NCBI GenBank assembly: GCA_938036665.1
Contig: CALHWR010000032.1
Location: 1 to 23,920, forward strand
From: an uncultured Collinsella sp.
GTDB taxonomy: Bacteria > Actinomycetota > Coriobacteriia > Coriobacteriales > Coriobacteriaceae
Length of the DNA: 23,920 bases
Direction: 5' to 3'
Positions 14,895 through 20,903 of this stretch are shown here, in pieces. Within the stretch, counting starts at the first letter, position 1; each line of letters opens with the position of its first letter. The translations under genes and the position numbers were made by a program. The notes below the pieces were generated by a model. The model was not told where the DNA came from, ran no database searches, and saw nothing but the letters and a program-made list of their open reading frames with translations.

Positions 14895-14906
14895 GTATCT
14901 GTAAGT

Positions 14907-14943
14907 AATAAAAAGGCAGGTAGAGACACTTCTCTACCTGCCT
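14907..14943 (-). terminator. Intrinsic terminator of tmRNA
   Basis: On the minus strand AGGCAGGTAGAGA and TCTCTACCTGCCT form a perfect 13-bp stem with a 4-base loop, followed by TTTTATT. It starts 9 nt beyond the tmRNA CCA end. Confidence 0.95.
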
Positions 14944-14951
14944 GTAACTAT

Positions 14952-15315
14952 TGGTGGAGGCGCGGAGAATCGAACTCCGGTCCACGAAAGCCCCCTGATT
15001 GGCATCTCCAAGCTCAGTCGCTGGTTTAGTCTCGGACGCTTTGCGCGCAGCGACACGCTCGCGGTGTCCTAACCGGTTCGGTCTTAGCCTGCGCCATACC
15101 GATTACGTGCGCAGGAGCATTCCCCTAAAATGACGTCGCGCCGGTGTCGGGGAAATCACCGGGTTGACGCGCCGCTATAAATTAAGCAGCGAGAGCCATA
15201 GGCTCAAAAGAAGAGTTGTTGTCAATTCAATTTGACGGTACCCCTGTTTAACGAGGCGAGGAGACCTCGGCTTGCTTCCTCTCTCAGAGCTATCGTGTCG
15301 AAACCAGTCGCCCCC
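14952..15315 (-). ncRNA. ssrA: Transfer-messenger RNA
   Basis: tmRNA rescues ribosomes stalled on broken messages and tags the product for proteolysis. Read on the minus strand the 364-nt RNA begins GGGGGCGACTGGTTTCGACA and ends in CGCCTCC-ACCA with an encoded CCA. GGGGGCG pairs with CGCCTCC over 7 bp (one G-U), and CGGAG-TTCGATT-CTCCG forms the T-arm, giving the tRNA-like half. In the message half a short reading frame ends GCT CTC GCT GCT TAA (…ALAA stop). The proposed tag is DNNSSFEPMALAA (15223-15182), starting at GAC just after an in-frame TGA; the resume codon is inferred. Several GC hairpins or pseudoknots follow. The promoter, upstream of 15315, was not recognised. A good terminator follows the 3' end. 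Confidence 0.95.
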
Positions 15316-15554
15316 GAATGTCGGGAAAGTCTGAATGGTATCGGGCCTGCAAACACCCGATAACCGTCGACTTTTCAAGGAACATACGGGGCGAGCCCCG
15401 CTTGTGGAGTGTTATCTTACCACGTTCTGAAAGCGGACAGCTGTTCTATGCACGAGCTGTGAAGACCCCAATGTGCGCCGCACTTCGCACTTTTGTTACC
15501 GATCGCGTCACGTATATTTTCGCCAAGCAAAATTGACCCGTCGAAAGGACCGTT
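15316..15554. other. Intergenic region between divergent tmRNA and a hypothetical gene
   Basis: No gene is visible. It should hold the tmRNA promoter (minus) and the promoter of the 144-aa gene (plus). A TATATT around 15514-15519 is a possible plus-strand -10 without a good -35. A compact palindrome, CGGGGCGAGCCCCG (15387-15400), lies on the tmRNA side. Confidence 0.4.
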
Positions 15555-15989
15555 ATGGATACCAAGCAGCAACTCGTCGATGCCCTCGCAGGCCTGGGCT
15601 CAACCATTACCGAAGCTATGGATGTCATCGAGGGCTTTGTCCCCTGCGGACATCCCGCCCTCACGGTATCGAACGCACTCGTCGCGCTGGACGTTGACGA
15701 TGATGCAGCTCTCGCCCAGCAGCTTGAGACCGTCGAGGGCTTTATCGACCACGTGAGTGAGAACCGCGGCGTGGCCGCCTACCACGGTATCGAGGTCGAG
15801 CTCGCGGGTCCCAAGGTCGATCTGTTCGCAGCAATCCGCGAGGTAGGCGCCCTTATGCAGACCGCAGGCGTCAAGAACACCCAGGTCAACGAGTGGGTCT
15901 ACCGCAGTCTGGCAGCACTCGACAGCTCCGACGAAAAGGCAGCCGAGCAGCTCGCAGAAAGTCCCGCCATCAAGGCCGAGCTTTTGTAA
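15555..15989 (+). CDS. Hypothetical protein, 144 aa
   Basis: I do not recognise this protein. It is acidic and probably all-helical, with no signal peptide, no membrane segment and no nucleotide-binding motif. One small motif stands out, GFVPCGHPALTVSNAL (about 27-42), where a Cys-Gly-His sits near the N-terminus; it is the only cysteine and could be a metal or redox site, but this is speculation. Coding is supported by a clean ribosome-binding site (GAAAGGA, 5-6 nt before the ATG), by GC-rich third positions along its full length, and by a stop followed at once by a hairpin. It is monocistronic, divergent from tmRNA and convergent with the PIN-domain gene. It may be specific to this bacterial group. 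Confidence 0.75.
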   Translation: MDTKQQLVDALAGLGSTITEAMDVIEGFVPCGHPALTVSNALVALDVDDDAALAQQLETVEGFIDHVSENRGVAAYHGIEVELAGPKVDLFAAIREVGALMQTAGVKNTQVNEWVYRSLAALDSSDEKAAEQLAESPAIKAELL

Positions 15990-15998
15990 ATAGCAGAC

Positions 15999-16035
15999 GC
16001 GGGCCCCTTGGCGCATCGTCGTCCAAGAGGCCCGC
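15999..16035. terminator. Hairpin between convergent genes
   Basis: GCGGGCC-C-CTTGG pairs with CCAAG-A-GGCCCGC (12 pairs and one mismatch) around an 11-base loop. It lies between the ends of the 144-aa gene and the PIN gene. Neither strand has a real T-run after it, so it may protect 3' ends or act weakly in both directions. Confidence 0.55.
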
Positions 16036-16047
16036 AAACAGTTCGCG

Positions 16048-16542
16048 TCAACCGATTGCCGCGCCGCCGCATTCGGCCAAGGCAAGAATCGGCATCATTT
16101 GACGAGGTGTCTTTGCTGCAAGATCGGCATGTTCGAGCAGTTTTCGATCGTTGGTCACCAAGTAATCGACCTGGGCGCGTTTGCATGCGGCGAGTACCAA
16201 GTTGTCCTCGTAATCGCGATGGAGCGCTAAGTATTTGTCGGCCAGCCAAAGGTCCGACGCATCTGCACCCACGGCCGTGGCGTTTTCGGTCATGTTCCGA
16301 ACAAACGCCAGCGCCGCATCGCCAATCGCGCGGGCAGAAGCCTCGCCGAGCGCTCCCCCGCTGGCAAGAACGCTGCGCTTCAGTTCGTGCTGTACAACAT
16401 ACAGTACGTCCTTGGCGATATGCACCGGAAAGAACAGCAATGCCCCCGCCTCCGTCGCCCGCCCAATAAACGCACGCGCGGCAAGCGACTCGGCATGGTC
16501 GGCGCAAAACGAATCAACCCATACGTTGGCATCCAAATGCAA
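16048..16542 (-). CDS. PIN-domain protein (putative ribonuclease), start uncertain
   Basis: The protein begins LHLDANVWVDSF, the first acidic strand of a PIN domain, and later has HRDYEDNLVLAACKRAQVDYLVTNDRKLL, the second and third acidic positions (Glu-Asp and Asn-Asp) of the Mg-dependent nuclease site. PIN proteins of about 150 aa are often VapC-type toxins that cut RNA, but no antitoxin gene lies beside this one. The start is difficult: no ATG is near. TTG at 16542 or 16536 fits the family's N-terminus. A GTG at 16605 would start 5 nt after the ATPase stop, but its first 21 codons read through a GC hairpin and look non-natural. I choose TTG 16542 (164 aa). It probably depends on transcription from the ATPase operon. 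Confidence 0.75.
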   Translation of the reverse strand: MHLDANVWVDSFCADHAESLAARAFIGRATEAGALLFFPVHIAKDVLYVVQHELKRSVLASGGALGEASARAIGDAALAFVRNMTENATAVGADASDLWLADKYLALHRDYEDNLVLAACKRAQVDYLVTNDRKLLEHADLAAKTPRQMMPILALAECGGAAIG

Positions 16543-16585
16543 AAGGCCTGCGCCCGGACGACACCGATGCCGTCTGGGCGCAGGC
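16543..16585 (-). terminator. Hairpin after the metal ATPase gene
   Basis: On the minus strand GCCTGCGCCC-A-GACG pairs with CGTC-C-GGGCGCAGGC around a 10-base loop, followed by CTTTTG. It looks like the ATPase terminator, though the T-run is short (4). It sits directly in front of the putative TTG start of the PIN gene and could also limit its translation. Confidence 0.6.
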
Positions 16586-16610
16586 CAGATAACGTGGGTG
16601 AACACGTCTG

Positions 16611-18686
16611 TTAACGCAGATATGCCTTGGCGTTGCCCAGGCTGTAGGCGATCGTTGAGCCGTTGTGCAGCAGTGACGACGTCTGCGGAGTGATCATGCC
16701 GGTAATGCCCAGCGCCAGGAGCGCCGAGTTGGTGAGCATCACCTTGGAATACGAACTCGTCAGACGATCGATAAGCCCCTGACTCATACGGCGCAGGCGC
16801 ACGATCGCGGCAAGATCCGTATCGGTCAGGATGATGTCGGCAACCTCCTTGGCGATGTCGCTTCCGCCACCCATCGCCAAGCCCACGTCGGCCAAACCGA
16901 GCGCCGGCGAATCGTTGACACCGTCGCCCACCATGGCAACGTGGCGCCCCTCGCCCTTAATGCGCTCCACATACGCGTACTTGTCCTCGGGCAGCAGCTC
17001 GGCCTTAAACTCGTCGACCCCTGCCTCGCGAGCAATGCGCTCGGCCGTGCGCTCCGAGTCGCCCGTGAGCATAACGACATGCTTAACGCCCAACGCGTGC
17101 AGGTCGGCGATGGCCTCACGGACCCCGGCCTTGAGCGGATCCTCGATGCCGAGCACGCCGACGACCTTCCCATCGACCGCCAGATACAGCGGCGACAGGC
17201 CCTGCATCTGGGACTCAATGCGCTCCTTAATGTCGGAATCGAGCTGCGCGCTCTCGTCCTCAAACACAAAGTGTGCCGAGCCGATAATCGCGCGACGCCC
17301 TTCGATGGACGAAGCAATACCATGTGCCACGATGTACTCGACCGCAGCATGGCGCTCGCGGTGCTCGAGCCCGCGCTCGCGGGCGGCGTTGACCACGGCA
17401 CGCGCCACAGGATGCGGGAAATGCTCCTCCAGGCAGGCAGAAAGGCGAAGGACCTCGTCCTCGCTCCAGCCGTCGGTCGTGAGCACGCAAGCTAGGCGCG
17501 GCTGGGCCTCGGTCAGCGTACCGGTCTTGTCAAAGACAATGGTATCGGCCTTGGCAAACGACTCAAAGTACTTAGCGCCCTTGACCATAACACCCATCTT
17601 GGCAGCGTCGCTCATGGCAGTCATGACGGCGACGGAACCCGTGAGCTTGAGTGCGCACGAGTAGTCGACCATCAGCGCCGCCGAGGTCTTGATAAGGCTG
17701 CGCGTGGTGAGCGCAACCAGGCCCGCGAGCAGGAAGTTCCACGGGACGATCTTGTTGGCGAGGTCCTCCATATGCGACTGGCCCTCGGATTTGAGCGAGT
17801 CGGCCGTCTGCACGAGCGAGACGATCGAGCGCAGTTTGGTCTGCGCCGTGTTGGCGCGCACGCGCACCAAGATGCTGCCGTCTTCCACGACGGTACCGGC
17901 GAACACGTCGTCGCCCACGCTGCGCTCAACGGCCAGCGGCTCGCCGGTCAGGGTCGCCTGGTTGACCATAGCGCTCCCCCGCTCGACGACACCGTCGATG
18001 CAAATGGACATGCCAGTGCGCACGGCTACCAAGTCGCCGGGCTCGAGCTCGGTGGCGGCAACGCTTACCTCGGTGTCACCGACCACTTTTTGTGCCTTAT
18101 CGGGCACGTCGAGCAGCGAGTTGATGAGCTCGTTTTCGCTCATGGCGCGGGTGTAGTCCTCGAGCAGCTCGCCCACGTTGAGCAGGAACATTGTCTGGCC
18201 CGCGGTGTCGACATCACGCTTGACGAACGAAATGCCGATGGCCGAAGCGTCGAGCACGGGAACGGTCAGGCGCGGCTGCGCGAGCTCACGGAGGGCGGCA
18301 CGCAAAAAGGCCATGTAACCGGCCACGACAAACACCGCACGCAGGGGCGTGGGCAAGAACCAGCGGCGCGCGTAGTGGGCGCCGACGAGTGTCGCCAGGT
18401 CCATAACGAGTTTGTGCTTGCGCGGCTCAAGCTGCATCACATAGCCCGACTTGGCATCGGCGATAGCTTGAGCATCGAGTGCGCCCAAGGCGTCGAGCAC
18501 GCTCGCGCGACGTGGCTCGTCGTATTCGAGCGCCATCTGGCCAATACGGCCATATACGCGCACCTTGTGCACGCCGTCGATATCGCCGCTGAGCTTAAGA
18601 AGTGCATCGAGATCGCTCTCTGGCACAGGACCCGCCAATTGAAGACGGGTCCTGCCGGGGATCTCGCTAATAATCGAGAATCTCAT
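16611..18686 (-). CDS. P1B-type heavy-metal-transporting ATPase
   Basis: This 691-aa membrane protein pumps a metal ion across the cytoplasmic membrane. Landmarks in order: an N-terminal degenerate HMA-like domain without a CxxC (IPGRTRLQLAG, about 9-19), membrane helices from about 110, the actuator-domain TGEP with Glu249, the intramembrane metal site DYSCALKL with Cys344, the phosphorylation motif DKTGT with Asp386, the P1B-specific HP in FPHPVARAV, and GDGVND near 588. The usual CPC or CPx is replaced by YSC, with no proline before or after the cysteine, so the metal is not a standard Cu or Zn/Cd call; Mn or Fe are worth considering given the DtxR-like site upstream. It follows a DUF6110-like gene by 18 nt in one operon. 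The ATG at 18686 has a weak ribosome-binding site, suggesting coupling. Confidence 0.9.
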   Translation of the reverse strand: MRFSIISEIPGRTRLQLAGPVPESDLDALLKLSGDIDGVHKVRVYGRIGQMALEYDEPRRASVLDALGALDAQAIADAKSGYVMQLEPRKHKLVMDLATLVGAHYARRWFLPTPLRAVFVVAGYMAFLRAALRELAQPRLTVPVLDASAIGISFVKRDVDTAGQTMFLLNVGELLEDYTRAMSENELINSLLDVPDKAQKVVGDTEVSVAATELEPGDLVAVRTGMSICIDGVVERGSAMVNQATLTGEPLAVERSVGDDVFAGTVVEDGSILVRVRANTAQTKLRSIVSLVQTADSLKSEGQSHMEDLANKIVPWNFLLAGLVALTTRSLIKTSAALMVDYSCALKLTGSVAVMTAMSDAAKMGVMVKGAKYFESFAKADTIVFDKTGTLTEAQPRLACVLTTDGWSEDEVLRLSACLEEHFPHPVARAVVNAARERGLEHRERHAAVEYIVAHGIASSIEGRRAIIGSAHFVFEDESAQLDSDIKERIESQMQGLSPLYLAVDGKVVGVLGIEDPLKAGVREAIADLHALGVKHVVMLTGDSERTAERIAREAGVDEFKAELLPEDKYAYVERIKGEGRHVAMVGDGVNDSPALGLADVGLAMGGGSDIAKEVADIILTDTDLAAIVRLRRMSQGLIDRLTSSYSKVMLTNSALLALGITGMITPQTSSLLHNGSTIAYSLGNAKAYLR

Positions 18687-18704
18687 AGTTTGTGCCTGGG
18701 AGCG

Positions 18705-18950
18705 TTACTCGGCTGCCTCGTCAGCAGCGGCCTCGCTCTGGGTGATGTAAGCAGCCTCGGCAACCATGTCGTCAACATTAGCCTTGGCCTGCTCGACCAT
18801 GTCCTGGTAGCCGTTCTTGATGCGCATGCCGCACGCGATACCCTGCACGCAGGCATTCTTTACCGGAGCGCTGGTAAGCAGCTTGATGCCGGCCGTGCCA
18901 AGCAGAAAACCGCCACCGACAAGCAGGGTATTGAACGTCGACTTCTTCAT
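18705..18950 (-). CDS. Small DUF6110-like membrane-anchored protein
   Basis: The 81-aa product has one N-terminal hydrophobic segment (FNTLLVGGGFLLGTAGIKLL, about 6-25) followed by a short Cys-containing stretch (KNACVQGIACGMRIKNGY, two cysteines six apart) and an acidic, alanine-rich helical tail. This layout resembles DUF6110 proteins, which from memory accompany metal P-type ATPases in Firmicutes and Coriobacteriia; their function is unknown to me. The cysteines, near the membrane, might hand metal to the ATPase encoded 18 nt downstream, but this is inference. The ATG at 18950 has GGGAGAAG upstream. The leader carries two small hairpins (GGTGC-TGAA-GCACC and GCCGC-7-GCGGC) just before the ribosome-binding site. 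Confidence 0.75.
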   Translation of the reverse strand: MKKSTFNTLLVGGGFLLGTAGIKLLTSAPVKNACVQGIACGMRIKNGYQDMVEQAKANVDDMVAEAAYITQSEAAADEAAE

Positions 18951-19058
18951 GTTGCTTCTCCCTTTTGCCGCATTGGACGCGGCATGGTGCTTCAGCACCC
19001 GAGTAAACAAGTTTGCTCGAGCACGCTTTTGAAATATCTCAATTTTATCTAACTATCT

Positions 19059-19078
19059 AGGTCAGCCATGGCTAACCT
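19059..19078. promoter_or_regulatory. DtxR/IdeR-like operator upstream of the metal ATPase operon
   Basis: AGGTCAGCCATGGCTAACCT is a 20-bp palindrome with 9 of 10 half-site positions matched. Its AGGT-AGCC/GGCT-ACCT arms closely resemble the DtxR/IdeR iron-box core (TTAGGTTAG/CTAACCTAA), with 2 extra bases in the centre. It lies about 110 nt before the DUF6110-like start and just upstream of an AT-rich stretch (GATAAAAT on the minus strand, near 19048-19041) that may be the -10 region. A metal-dependent repressor or activator of the DtxR/MntR family is the likely binder. Confidence 0.55.
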
Positions 19079-19120
19079 TTTGAAAATTAACGATGCGGAG
19101 TAACCGATTGTCAATGTGAG

Positions 19121-19137
19121 AAAGGGACTGTCCCTTT
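19121..19137 (-). terminator. Short terminator hairpin after the ABC transporter operon
   Basis: AAAGGGACTGTCCCTTT is a perfect palindromic arm pair (8 bp around one base), 9 nt beyond the stop of the second ABC gene. Read on the minus strand it ends in TTT. The short T-run makes it a moderate call. Confidence 0.5.
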
Positions 19138-19145
19138 GCCCCTTC

Positions 19146-20903
19146 TTACAACTGCCAGGTAGCTGCTTCCTTTTGCAGCGCCACCATGCGGGCGAATTCT
19201 CCACCTGCCGCCTTGAGCTGCGCCGGAGTGCCCTGCTCGGCAACCACACCATCCTTGAGTACAACGATTTTGTCGGCATTTTCCACCGTACGCATACGGT
19301 GGGCAATAACGATAACCGTCTTACCTGCAAGCAGACGGGAGAGCGCCTGCTGAACCACGGTCTCGTTCTCCACATCCAAGCTCGCCGTCGCCTCGTCCAA
19401 CAGCACGATAGGCGCGTCTTTGAGCAGCGCACGGGCGATAGAGATGCGCTGGCGCTCGCCGCCGGACAGCTTGGAGCCGTTCTCGCCAATCATAGTGTCA
19501 TAGCCCTGCGGCATGCGTCTCACAAACTCGTCGCAGTTGGCGGCACGCGCGGCAGCAAGCACTTCCTCATCGGTGGCATCGCGACGCCCGAGGCGGATGT
19601 TTCCCATAACCGTGTCGTCAAAGAGCAGCACGTCTTGAAACACAATGGCGTAGTCGCGCAGCAGCACCTCGGGGTCCACGCTCGCAACATCCACGCCACC
19701 CACGGTGACCGTGCCTTCGGTGGCGTCCCAAAAGCGCGCGGCCAGGCGGCTCACCGTGGACTTACCGGAGCCCGAAGGACCGACCAGCGCCGTGACCTCG
19801 CCTTCCTTGGCGGTAAAGCTCACGTCGGTCAAGACCTTCTCGCCGGCACGGCCGTCCTCGCCCGCACCATAGCTAAATGCCACGTGATCGAACACCACGT
19901 CATGGCCCGCGGGCTCAAACTTCTCGCTGCCCCGCGCTATGGGCTCCCCCATGACGGAGCGCATGCGCTTGGCCGACGACTCAGCGGCAAACAGCTCGGT
20001 CATCAGCATCAGCGCCTGATCAAAGGGCGCATAGATGCGGCTCACCATAAGCAGGAAGGCAAACATCACCAAAAAGTCGACCTGGCCGGAGGCGACCATC
20101 GCGGCGCCCGTGACCAACGTAGTGGCAATCCCCAGGCGCAGGATGGCAAAAGCGGAATTGACCAAAAGCCCGCTAGCGAGCTCGCCTGTGGTGGTCTCGC
20201 GCTCCTCGGCGTCGATGACGGCGTTGAGTCCCTCGAGATAATGGGTCTCCTGGTTGGTAGCGCGAATCTCGCGCACACAGTCGAGTGTCTCCTGGATGGC
20301 CTCGGTGACCTTGACCTTCTCGGCGCGCACGCGGTCGAACACCGGGGCCATGGGGCCGCGCGTTAGATACAGCACGGCAAAGGCCACGGGCACGCTCCAA
20401 AACGCCGCAATCGCCAGCTGCCAGCAAAAGAACAGCGATGATATAAACACGATGGCGCTTGCGATGATGGCACCCCAGAGCTCTCCCAGCACATGGCTGT
20501 AGGCATGCTCCATGGTCTGAACGTCGCCCATGATGGTCTCGGTCAAATCGGCCAGATCACGACGACCAAAAAACGACAGCGGCAGTTTGCGCAAGCGCTC
20601 GGCAATCTCCATGCGCTGTTTGCCGCACTCCTCGTAAAAGATGCAGTACGTGTAATAGTACTGCTGCCAATTAGAGGCAAAGAGCAACACGAAAAAGACC
20701 AGGAGGCCGCCCACAATCGGCAGGGCATCCGGCAGGTCGGCACCGGTGGCGAGATGTTCGACAAAACCGGCCACGACCAGGAACAATAAGCCCATGCCGG
20801 CCATGGTAATGAGATTGGTGAGCGTGGTCCAGAAAATGCCGCGTTTTACGCCGGCGACGCCTTTATCGGATAGGAAATACTTCTTTTGGAATGAGGCGAA
20901 CAT
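19146..20903 (-). CDS. ABC transporter half-molecule, membrane domain fused to ATPase (second of pair)
   Basis: This 585-aa protein has an exporter-type six-helix membrane domain (about 20-310) and a C-terminal nucleotide-binding domain. The ATPase motifs are complete: Walker A GPSGSGKST with Lys381, Q-loop IVFQDVLLF, signature LSGGERQR with Ser480, Walker B/D-loop IVLLDEATASLDVENE and H-loop IAHRMRT. It is presumably one half of a heterodimer with the product of the gene upstream: the upstream stop TAA (20906-20904) abuts this ATG (20903-20901), and a GGGAGGCGAGG site lies inside the end of that gene, so translation is coupled. It is somewhat like YbtQ/IrtB-type siderophore transporters in arrangement; the cargo cannot be read from sequence, and drug or peptide export is also possible. 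Confidence 0.9.
   Translation of the reverse strand: MFASFQKKYFLSDKGVAGVKRGIFWTTLTNLITMAGMGLLFLVVAGFVEHLATGADLPDALPIVGGLLVFFVLLFASNWQQYYYTYCIFYEECGKQRMEIAERLRKLPLSFFGRRDLADLTETIMGDVQTMEHAYSHVLGELWGAIIASAIVFISSLFFCWQLAIAAFWSVPVAFAVLYLTRGPMAPVFDRVRAEKVKVTEAIQETLDCVREIRATNQETHYLEGLNAVIDAEERETTTGELASGLLVNSAFAILRLGIATTLVTGAAMVASGQVDFLVMFAFLLMVSRIYAPFDQALMLMTELFAAESSAKRMRSVMGEPIARGSEKFEPAGHDVVFDHVAFSYGAGEDGRAGEKVLTDVSFTAKEGEVTALVGPSGSGKSTVSRLAARFWDATEGTVTVGGVDVASVDPEVLLRDYAIVFQDVLLFDDTVMGNIRLGRRDATDEEVLAAARAANCDEFVRRMPQGYDTMIGENGSKLSGGERQRISIARALLKDAPIVLLDEATASLDVENETVVQQALSRLLAGKTVIVIAHRMRTVENADKIVVLKDGVVAEQGTPAQLKAAGGEFARMVALQKEAATWQL

Noticed and set aside
14363..14929. 188-codon minus-strand open frame across the repeat array
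   Set aside because: It consists of the 62-bp repeat translated over and over, lacks a ribosome-binding site and overlaps the patatin start and the multi-hairpin element.
14763..14977. Phage attachment sites (attL/attR) at tmRNA
   Set aside because: The 17-bp match to the tmRNA T-arm is inverted, not direct, and no integrase or foreign gene lies nearby; only 11 bp repeat in direct orientation.
15316..15554. tmRNA promoter
   Set aside because: TTGAAA near 15378-15373 (minus strand) could be a -35, but no acceptable -10 lies 16-18 bp beyond it, so I did not annotate it.
16543..16605. GTG at 16605 as start of the PIN gene
   Set aside because: The added 21 residues (rich in Pro, Arg and His) are encoded by a strong GC hairpin and do not resemble the start of PIN proteins; kept only as an alternative.
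17772..19052. 426-codon plus-strand frame opposite the metal ATPase
   Set aside because: It is antisense to the ATPase and DUF6110-like genes, which have full domain motifs; long antisense frames are expected in high-GC DNA.
19116..20366. 416-codon plus-strand frame opposite the ABC gene
   Set aside because: It is antisense to an ABC protein with complete Walker A, signature and Walker B motifs; the translation is His- and Arg-rich and unlike a folded protein.
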